Shown here: piece after piece, positions 10,828 to 19,077 of the stretch
Layout of the letters: each line of letters begins with the position of its first letter
Numbering within the stretch: the stretch's first letter is position 1
Source: Azolla caroliniana
Lineage: Eukaryota > Polypodiophyta
Assembly (NCBI GenBank): GCA_043228905.1
Contig: JBHGNT010000002.1
Span: 3,038,001-3,102,000 of the forward strand
DNA: 64,000 bases
Reading direction: 5' to 3'
Position numbers and translations under genes: made by a program
Notes under the pieces: generated by a model
Database searches by the model: none
Told to the model about the DNA's origin: nothing
The model's input: the letters and a program-made list of their open reading frames with translations, nothing else

Positions 10828-11225
10828 TGTAAAGAATCAAGAGATGGATTCTTGTGAAGCGGAAGAGATATGAGTTATGTGTGTGTATGAGAGAGAGAGA
10901 GAGAGAGTGAGAGAGACAAGGAATAAGACGTAGAGAATACGCAAGGTAAGAGTATATTAACAAAGGAGAAAGACTCAACATTTTACAAGGTGGGAGGAGG
11001 GTGCTTTATATAGTCACCCTCTCTCTACTACATTAGCTACAAGACTCATGGAGCATGGGGAATGTGAAAGCTCATAAGTTATGTGTCATAGAATATGATT
11101 CTATGACTCATACTAAATGCTAGAATACAAAGTGGTGACATAGTGGTGACTCTTGACCGTTGGATTGTCTATTCACTCTCAAGGTGAGTTCACACACTAG
11201 ACCAAGTTGAGCTTGATTCTCAATA
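10828..11225 (-). repeat. Copia-3 3' LTR
   Basis: Reverse complement matches the Copia-4 LTR along its length. The terminal TG has become TA, so the LTR begins TATTGAGAATC on the minus strand. It contains a GA-rich tract that is shorter than in the 5' copy. Confidence 0.92.
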
Positions 11226-11441
11226 CGCCCCCTCAAGCTCAAGTCGGGTCGGTTTTAGACGGTATCCAAAATACGCTTCGACTCGCTTTGATTTGTATTT
11301 ATGCGGAGTTGCGGAATCTGTGCTCCAGCTTGCGTTGTGCGTAGTTGCGAAGTCTGTGCTTCGGCTTGCGTCTTTCTTCGTGGCTTTGCGCGGTAGATCG
11401 GCTCTTCGCGGCTTTGTTGTGCGGTTGCGGAATCTACGCGT
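11226..11441 (-). other. Copia-3 3' untranslated tail with polypurine tract
   Basis: Matches, in reverse complement, the Copia-4 segment at about 62024-62238, including the run AGCTTGAGGGGG. It ends abruptly at GCGT (11438-11441), the target of Gypsy-1a. Confidence 0.88.
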
Positions 11442-12222
11442 TGTCGTGAAGAAAACCGTCCATAAGCGGAATCGGCGCACCAAGGCGTGGGAACCGGTTC
11501 TTCACGCGCGCACGCTCCAAGTTGTACATAGAAGCGAATTAGGAGGATAATCGGCAGGAACGGGCCCTAGCACAAGTGGAGACAAAGACCGCGCAAACAG
11601 TCTTTTCGGTCGCGCGCGCGTGCTAAGGAACTGTACGAGTCGGCGGCGGATGCGTGAAGAACGGAGCGGATCCCTGTTCAAAAGGGACAGGGAATAAAGC
11701 TGACATGACGGCCTGCTCGTTGGCCTATATAAGGAGCAGGAAAGAGCTGTTGCAGGGATCTGGCGCAGAGAGGATGAAGTGCTGTCGGACCGTTTCTGGA
11801 CGCTTCTCTCTCTGTTCCCTTCCTTCTTGAGCTCCATAGCTTTCTGTGCAGGGTCCCGAGGAGGCTCGCGCTGTTTCGAGGAACGCCCGAGTGCTTCCGG
11901 CAGCACCTCCGACCTGCCGCCCCTTTGGCGTCGAAGCGAACAGGCATCGGCATCTGTTCGCCGGCCTGTCCGGTTGTAACCAGCCTGTGCCCCATCGAGG
12001 GTTGTAGTAGTGTTGGCCATTTTTGTTGATATACATATTTAGTCATTCGCATCTGTCTGTGTCGGTGTCTGTTCGCGTTCTCCGTGCTGAAGGGCCGTGT
12101 CCCTGTGTATCCCCGGTCCTGCGTAGCCGGTTCTCTCTCTTTCTCCTCCCTCGCTTGCTCTTTGGTTCGAGACCCCCGCGGTCCCGCCTCGTTTCCACAC
12201 GCACTTGCATAATATCTTGACA
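11442..12222 (+). repeat. Gypsy-1a 5' LTR
   Basis: 781 bp, TGTCGTGAAG...CTTGACA. About five differences in the first 270 bases separate it from the 3' LTR of the same element. Confidence 0.92.
11726..11732 (+). promoter_or_regulatory. TATA box of Gypsy-1 LTR
   Basis: TATATAA in CCTATATAAGG. The same site is at 18201-18207 in the 3' LTR and at 25217-25223 (minus strand) in Gypsy-1b. Confidence 0.65.
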
Positions 12223-12225
12223 TCT

Positions 12226-12243
12226 TGGTGAACCCGACGTGAA
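12226..12243 (+). other. Primer binding site of Gypsy-1a (tRNA not identified)
   Basis: TGGTGAACCCGACGTGAA begins three bases after the LTR. TGG is complementary to a tRNA CCA end, but the sequence is not the usual initiator-Met, Asp or Arg site. The same 16-18 bases recur at 24706-24723, 26633-26650, 49871-49888 and 63323-63340. Confidence 0.8.
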
Positions 12244-12265
12244 GGAGGCGGCAGAAGAGCAGAAG

Positions 12266-14392
12266 ATGAGGGGGTCGGATCTTGCAGAGGCCATGGCTTC
12301 GGCCGTGGATCGGATTGTAAACGCGCGCGAGGGCACTGGTGCCCTCGACAGAGCTATTGAGGCGGTCGTCGGCACGATCGGCCGGTTCGATGGGAAGGAT
12401 GCCACGAAGTATTTGGCGTCCTACGGTGCAGAGATGCTGATGCGGGACATTCCGGAAGAAAGGCGTCTTGCCGGATTTCCCCGAGTGGCGATGCCGAGCA
12501 TCCATGCGGAGGTGCTCGAGGTGCGGGCGGAGAGCCGTACCTGGGAGGAGTTCGAAGGTCGGCTCCTAGAGAAATACGGGCTGGACGACGCGCTCTGGCT
12601 TTCGAAGCGAAGGTTCATGGAATGGGTGGAGTCCCCGGGGAAGGGAAGAAACGCGTCGGCACTCCTCCGGGAGTTCGAGGAAAACTTTGCGCGCCTTTCG
12701 GCGCTCGACCGAACCATCCTGGACACGAGCCGGGTCTTGCTGTTTGTCAAGTCGGTCGACGAGCGGGATCGGGAGCAAGTGGGCCTCTTGCTGGAAACCG
12801 AAGACGGGCTCACTACCGACTGGGCGGCTGTCAAGAAAGTCTGTGGCCGTTTCGACAAACGGCGAGAATGGGCGGATAACGGGGCAACCGGGTCGGGCTC
12901 GGTCGCAGCAAGGAAGCTCGAACCAGCGCCACAGGTGCGAAAGGAAGAGACCCGAGAGTGGTTGGAAACCGGTTCGGCTTCGACCGGCGCAGTCAGAGGC
13001 TCAACCGGAGGAGCGGCACTGGAGGAATTGACGAGGGCGATAAAGGACCTCCAAATCGCGCAAGCCCGAAGGGAAGGTGGCGAACCGGCTCGTGACCGAC
13101 GGCCGGCGGCAGGAAACAGGTGCATGTGGTGCGATGAAGTCGGCCACATTCGGAAGGACTGCGGCGACTTCGCGGAGGCGCTGAGGAACAGGGTGGTGTA
13201 CCTGTGGGAAGGACGGGTGCATGCCAGCGACACCCGGAGGGCCCTGAGCTGAAACGACGGGCGAGGTGGTATGAAAAGGTTGATGGAAGAGGCGGCGGCC
13301 CGACACGCGGAAACCGTCCACTACTCGGTGTCGGCCGGCATTCGAGTCGGGGGCGGCGAGGCCCGAAGGGAAAGCAAAGCCGGATTCTGGCCGACGATGC
13401 TGGAAGGCCTTGCCGGTGCAAGGCTTAAAAGGGAGGAATCGGACCGTGCGGAGAAACGGGTACGGGAGATGACCGGGTGGAGCGACCCGGTCGAGGAAAA
13501 GACGGGCTTCGTGGAAGCCGCTTGCCAGAACTACGAGGCTCTGGTAGAAGAGAAGCGGGTGGGGAAACCCGGGACGACCGGGCCCTCACAACGATACGAG
13601 ACCCGGTCCGGGCCACGACGGGACGAAGCCGGCAGGGCCGGTACGCAAGATAAACCCTAGAAGGGCGGGTACCGTCTGGGGACGGAGATAGAAAGGACCA
13701 CGGACTTACGAAAGGTCCTGGAGGAACGGATCCTCGACAGCAAGGTGGAGCTGTCGTTACGAGAGGTGCTGGGAATCGCCAAGAAGGAGTTCCACGACTC
13801 CATCGTGGACTTGGTGAAACGGAAGAGGCTGTCAACGGAGACAGAACCGGAAAGACCGGTGGAAGTGCGGACGACGCACCTAGACGACATGGCGCTGGGA
13901 GACGAGTGGGCGGAAAGCCACTATTCGAGACCACACTGGGCCCGAGCGACCACGGAAACCCCGGTAAAGATCGGCGATGTCCAGGAACCGGTGATAGCTT
14001 TGGTGGACCACGGATCGGAGATCAATTTGATGTCCATGGACTTCTATAAGAAGGGCAAATGGCCGATCAACACCAAGCACGGGTGGAAAATAAGGGCAGC
14101 AACGCGCGCCACCGAGGAACTGCACGGGGCCTGTCCGAATGTGCGAGTCAAGATCGGCGACGTCGAGATTGACCAGCACTTCTTCGTGCAGGAGACATCT
14201 TCGCATCCGGTCATACTGGGAGAGCCGTACATCACGGCGGCACGAATGGAGACCAAGGTCCTGGACAATGGTTCGGCCTACGCGAGGGTCAAAAGCCAAG
14301 ACGGGCGCCATTCGGTCCAGTTTCTGACGGTACGGCCGAACCACGAACGTAACCGCGACTCCCTCGGTTCCGAAAACCGAGAGGATTTTTAG
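12266..14392 (+). pseudogene. gag-pro: Gypsy-1a ORF1: Gag plus aspartic protease, two in-frame stops
   Basis: One frame carries a Gag domain (RFDGKDATKYLASYGAEM... onwards), a zinc knuckle CMWCDEVGHIRKDC at 13121, a conserved segment containing LREVLGIAKKEFHDSIVDL (about 13757), and an aspartic protease ALVDHGSEINLMS with DHG at 14006-14014. Stops interrupt it at 13250-13252 (TGA, shared with Gypsy-1b) and 13658-13660 (TAG, where Gypsy-1b has CAG). The frame ends at GAT TTT TAG (14384-14392), the frameshift site. Protease fused to Gag rather than Pol is unusual for Ty3/gypsy. ATG 12266 is the first in this frame; a GTG at 12239 just after the PBS is less likely. Confidence 0.85.
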
Positions 14393-14448
14393 AGAGGACT
14401 GCCAAGGCGTGGGGCCGCGACAGTCCGGATGCTCCGGGAAAACCCCAC
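14383..14448 (+). promoter_or_regulatory. Putative -1 frameshift cassette: G GAT TTT | TAG plus H-type pseudoknot
   Basis: The slippery heptamer GGATTTT is at 14383-14389 and the ORF1 stop TAG at 14390-14392. After a 6-nt spacer comes stem 1 GGACTG (14396-14401), loop of 7, stem 2 GTGGGG (14409-14414), loop of 6, stem 1' CAGTCC (14421-14426), loop of 16, and stem 2' CCCCAC (14443-14448). Both stems are six perfect pairs. A -1 slip reads TTA GAG AGG... with no stop until well inside pol. The heptamer with adjacent UAG is the type known from dianthovirus frameshift sites. The function is inferred; the sequence, frames and pairing are directly visible. Confidence 0.8.
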
Positions 14449-17400
14449 ATCTGTACAATAAAACCGTGTACAATAGGTAGGAAATTTTGCTTCTCCGACA
14501 GCGGAGCATGTACGATGGTCGGCATCGCCGGCCGAGAGAAAACAAAGACGGAGGGGAGACTTCGGGCGTGCGGAGTTCTCGGCCCTGACGAAGAAATCGA
14601 CGGAGCCGTGGAGGCAGTCTCCTTCGACAACACCTTGGGAATGCTGGGGAAGGTAGTCAAAGAAGACCTTAACGAAGACCGGACGATACCGGTATGTTCC
14701 GAAGAAATGTACGAAGTCATCGCGGACTTCGGTCGAGGGCTCGAGTCGGAACGGACGGCCCGAGTTAGCACCAAGTACAAGACTGTGGACCGGAAGGTGA
14801 GGCCAGTTGCGGCGCCCTTACCGGAGGGCAGCGAATCCCGAATCAAAGGGGTTGCATCGGACCCCAGCTTACGAGATCCGGCCTGCATAGGACACACCTT
14901 CACCAACGAAACGCTCCGCGAGCTGAAGATCGGTGGGGGCGGGTTCCTACTGCCGGTGGAGGAAGACCGGTTTCGGAGAATGCTCGGAAGGCACGGGAAA
15001 GCCTTCGCATTCTCACCGGAGGAAATCGGGTGCGTAGACCCGACGATCGTAGAGCCAATGGTGATATTCACGGTACCGCATGTACCGTGGAATCTCAAGC
15101 CAATTCCGGTTCCCAGAGCTCACATCCCGAAGTTGATGGAGCTGTTGAAGCAGAAAGTTGATATGGGCATTCTCGAGCCGTCGAGCGCCCCATATTCAAA
15201 CCGATGGTTTACCGTACCAAAGAAAAACGGATCGTTGCGCTTCATTCAGGACCTGCAGCCGGTCAACAGAGTAACCATTCGGAACGCAGGGATCGGACCG
15301 ACCATAGACGAGTTCGCGGAGGCCTTCGCCGGAAGGTCGATTTACTCGGTCGGTGATCTATACTCAGGGTACGACCAGTTCCAGCTAGCCGTGGAGAGCA
15401 GAGACATTACGACGATGCGAACTCCCCTCGGCCTAGTGCGGATGTGTACGCTGCCGCAAGGAGGGACCAACTCGGTGGCCCACATGGTGAATGCAATGAA
15501 CAAGGTGCTGAGGGACTGCATCCCGGACATCACCATGCCGTTTCTAGACGACATCCCGATCAAGGGATGCCCGGTAGAAGAGAAGGACGAGACGATCGGG
15601 CCGGACGGATGCCGGCGATTCGTGATGACGCACATCGACGACTGCGAGAAGGTGCTGCAAAGGCTAGAGGATGCGAGGCTCACCTTCTCGGGGGAGAAGT
15701 CAGCCTTCGGGCAGTCGGAAATCATGGTGGTCGGACATTTATGTGGACCATATGGCCGGAAACCGTCTCCGGCAAAGGTAGAAGCCATCTCCGCGATGAA
15801 GCCCGATTGCAGCTCGGTCACGGAAGTACGAAGATTCTTGGGAGCATGCGCCTTCTACCACATATGGATCCCGCATTACGCGCACATCGCGGAGCAGCTG
15901 TACGGATTATTGAAGAAAGGGCGAAGATTCGAATGGCTAGACAAGCACACGGAGTCGGTCCGGAAGCTGAAGGAGGCTCTTTCGGTAGCACCGGCGCTCC
16001 GAAAGGCCGTCTACAGGAAGGGCACCCCAGTGTACATAACGGTTGACACGAGTCCGACCGGAATCGGGTGGGTCGTCAACCAAGAAGACGAGGACGGCAA
16101 TCGGTTTCCGATCCGATTCGGCGCGAAGGTCCTCAGTGAGCGGCAGCGAGGATACGCCCAGGTTAAACGCGAACTCTGGGGTATCGTTTCGGCGGTGAAG
16201 GCCGACAAGGACTATCTGATCGGGACAGAGGTAATCATAGAGACGGATTGCATGCCGATTCTCGGCATGGTTTCTGGATGCGCGACGCCGGACCTGGCAA
16301 TGCTCAGGTGGATAGCGTACATCAAGTCCCTGGACCCGGAAATACGACACATTTCCGGGAAAGACAACGCCATGGCCGACATGCTTTCGAGGGCGAGGTT
16401 CGATGACGAGGGCGGCATGGTTTCGGAGGACGAAGAGGTCGACGTGGACTTCTTCGAGGCAGCATACGTAACAACCGACGGGACGAGCACTCCGACGCTT
16501 AACGACTTCGACGCGAGAAAGTACGACGGGGAGTGGCTGCAGATCGGCGGGTTCTTGAGGACAATGGCGCCGGATGCGTCATGGACGAAAGACGAGGCCA
16601 ACCGGATCCGGAAGAAAGCGTACCGGTTCTTTCTCCGGGATGGCTATCTATGGAAGCACCCGAAGAAGAGGGACGGCGCTCCGCTCCGGGTGGTGGCGAT
16701 GAAGGAAGAACAGGAGGAGCTGCTGACGGCCTACCACGACAGCCCTTGGGCCGGACACCGTGGAACTTGGGCCACGTTCGAGAAGATAAAGGAGAAGTAC
16801 TGGTGGCCGGGACTGTACCGGGACGTGCATCGATTCGTGACAACTTGCGAGAGCTGTCAGATGCACTCCGTGGTCCGACACCGGGACGAGCTTCACCCTA
16901 CGTACCCTCCGACCATCCACTTCAAATGGATGGTAGATCTGGTGACGATGCCAATGGGGGTAGGACAGATGCGGAACCTGGTCCTAGCGCGGGAGGATCT
17001 GACGAACCAGGTGGAAGGCCGGGCCCTTCCGAACAAAACGACCGCGGCCGTATGTCGGTTCCTAATCGAGGACGTGATATGCCGGTACGGGTGCGTCGGG
17101 AAGATCGTGGCTGACCGAGGGGAGTTGGACGCCGAAGAAGCCGCGGAGCTGTTCGACCGGCTGGGAGTCAAGCTCTCGCTCACCACTGCGTACAATCCGG
17201 AGGCGAATGGAAAGGTGGAGCGCGGACACGGGCTGATCAGGCCGAGTCGGTAACTGGCCGCGGCTGCTACCTTATGCTTTGTGGGCAGACCGGACCACGC
17301 ACAGTTCGGTAACCGGGTACATGCCGACGGAGCTCATGTTCGGCCAGAAGCCGATCATGCCGATGGAACGGATGATCTCCTCGTGGGCAACGGTCGACTG

Positions 17401-17845
17401 GAGGGACGAGATGAGCCGGGAGGAGTTGTTGGCCGCGCGTATACGACAGCTCGAGCGGAGACCGGAGGACGTGGAACTGGCTGCGGAGAAGCTCCGGGTG
17501 GCGAGGACAAAGAACAAAGCCAGGTTCGACGGAACGCACCGGCTCCGACCGAAGAAAATCGAAGAAGGTGACTGGGTGCTCGTCTACGACAACAGCCTCG
17601 ACAACCAGCACCGAGCTACACGGAAGTTCGCACGAAGGTGGTTCGGGCCTTACGTGGTACGGAGTGCCAATGACAACGGGACATATCACCTGGCGGAACT
17701 CGACGGCACGAGAATGGCGATACCGGTTGCAGGGAAGCGGATCAAAGCGTTCAAGAAGCGACACGACGACGAGCCAGACCCGGCTCTCCTAGTCAGCAGT
17801 GACGAACGATCCGAAAACGAGGAAGAACCGACGGGCGAGGAATGA
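14389..17845 (+). pseudogene. pol: Gypsy-1a ORF2: reverse transcriptase, RNase H, integrase (26-nt deletion)
   Basis: It is open from the -1 shift point (TTA at 14389); the first ATG is 14515. RT covers roughly 15050-15900, with VPWNLKPIPVPRAHIP, FIQDLQPVN and the catalytic LDD at 15544-15552 in FLDDIPIKG. RNase H follows (VDTSPTGIGW, ETDCMPI, HISGKDNAMADML). Integrase then has a zinc-binding H...H...CESC segment, and D and E of the core separated by 34 residues (VADRGE ... GKVERGH). A 26-nt deletion near 17236, relative to Gypsy-1b, shifts the frame; the remainder continues at 17279-17845 and ends with GPYVV..LAELDGT. The organisation resembles basidiomycete gypsy Pol more than usual plant Ty3/gypsy; that comparison is from memory. 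Confidence 0.88.
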
Positions 17846-17916
17846 AGACGGGCCAGTTTTCTCCGTCCCAACTCTCTTGGCGCATACCGGAGGATGCGCG
17901 GTTAGGTGGGGGCGGA

Positions 17917-18573
17917 TGTCGTGAAGAAAACCGTCCATAAGCGGAATCGGCGCACCAAGGCGTGGGAACCGGTTCTTCACGCGCGCACGCTCCAAGTTGT
18001 ACATAGAAGTGAATTAGGAGGATAATCGGCAGGAATGGGCCCTAGCACAAGTGGAGACAAAGACCGCGCGAACAATCTTTTCGGTCGCGCGCGCGTGCTA
18101 ATGAACTGTACGAGTCGGCGGCGGATGCGTGAAGAACGGAGCGGATCCCTGTTCAAAAGGGACAGGGAATAAAGCTGACATGACGGCCTGCTCGTTGGCC
18201 TATATAAGGAGCAGGAAAGAGCTGTTGCAGGGATCTGGCGCAGAGAGGACGAAGTGCTGTCGGACCGTTTCTGGACGCTTCTCTCTCTGTTCCCTTCCTT
18301 CTTGAGCTCCATAGCTTTCTGTGCAGGGTNNNNNNNNNNNNNNNNNNNNNNNNNNNNNNNNNNNNNNNNNNNNNNNNNNNNNNNNNNNNNNNNNNNNNNN
18401 NNNNNNNNNNNNNNNNNNNNNNNNNNNNNACTCCGTGCTGAAGGGCCGTGTCCCTGTGTATCCCCGGTCCTGCGTAGCCGGTTCTCTCTCTTTCTCCTCC
18501 CTCGCTTGCTCTTTGGTTCGAGACCCCCGCGGTCCCGCCTCGTTTCCACACGCACTTGCATAATATCTTGACA
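17917..18573 (+). repeat. Gypsy-1a 3' LTR, interrupted by the assembly gap
   Basis: Positions 1-413 of the LTR precede the gap and positions about 638-781 follow it, so about 224 bp should be missing rather than 100. The first 258 bases differ from the truncated Gypsy-1b 3' LTR at one site only, but from the element's own 5' LTR at about five. Confidence 0.85.
18330..18429. other. Assembly gap of exactly 100 N
   Basis: A run of 100 N, a conventional placeholder length. It sits inside an LTR that has a near-identical inverted copy 300 bp away, so the join across it is uncertain. Confidence 0.98.
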
Positions 18574-18745
18574 ACGGCGTATCTCCAAAAGGAAGGAATT
18601 CGGCGAGAATTCACTTGCCGACACACTTCGCAACAAAACGGAGTAGCCGAGCGTAAAAATCGGCACATTCTCGAAGTAGCACGGGCCATGATGAACGAGA
18701 AGCATATGCCCAAGTCATATTGGGCCGAAGCTGCAAATACGGCCG
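18574..18745 (+). pseudogene. Inverted fragment of Copia-3 integrase
   Basis: About 57 codons (GIRREFTCRH, then NGVAERKN with the catalytic Glu, then ARAMMNEKHMPKSYWAEAA) continue exactly from the point where the Copia-3 piece at 25508 stops. They lie on the plus strand, opposite to the rest of Copia-3. The right edge joins the truncated Gypsy-1b LTR with a single extra A. Confidence 0.85.
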
Positions 18746-18746
18746 A

Positions 18747-19006
18747 AGCTTTATTCCCTGTCCCTTTTGAACAGGGATCCGCTCCGTTCTTCACGCATCC
18801 GCCGCCGACTCGTACAGTTCATTAGCACGCGCGCGCGACCGAAAAGATTGTTCGCGCGGTCTTTGTCTCCACTTGTGCTAGGGCCCATTCCTGCCGATTA
18901 TCCTCCTAATTCGCTTCTATGTACAACTTGGAGCGTGCGCGCGTGAAGAACCGGTTCCCACGCCTTGGTGCGCCGATTCCGCTTATGGACGGTTTTCTTC
19001 ACGACA
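18747..19006 (-). repeat. Gypsy-1b 3' LTR, truncated
   Basis: Contains TGTCGTGAAG (19006 leftward) to about LTR position 260, then breaks into inverted Copia-3 integrase sequence. The distal two thirds with the TATA box are missing. Confidence 0.88.
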
Positions 19007-19077
19007 TCCGCCCCCACCTAACCGCGCATCCTCCGGTATGCGCCAAGAGAGTTGGGACGGAGAAAACCGGCCCGTCT

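Larger units (their letters stand above)
11442..18573 (+). mobile_element. Gypsy-1a: Ty3/gypsy element with Gag-Pro and Pol in separate frames
   Basis: It has a 781-bp 5' LTR, a PBS, ORF1 (gag plus protease), a -1 frameshift cassette, ORF2 (RT, RNase H, integrase) and a 3' LTR containing the assembly gap. The LTR starts TGTCGTGAAG and ends TTGACA. The run GGTGGGGGCGGA before the 3' LTR is the likely polypurine tract. ORF1 has two stops and ORF2 a 26-nt deletion, so this copy is not autonomous. The left flank is GCGT in the Copia-3 tail. The right flank is ACGG of the Copia-3 integrase region, so the flanks do not match each other. Confidence 0.92.

Noticed and set aside
11442-18573. GCGT and ACGGC as a TSD for Gypsy-1a
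   Set aside because: The two flanks come from different parts of Copia-3 and do not match; the right flank belongs to Gypsy-1b after a rearrangement or misjoin.
17977-18825. Frames spanning the N run (with X residues)
   Set aside because: They translate through the assembly gap and LTR sequence and cannot be real genes.
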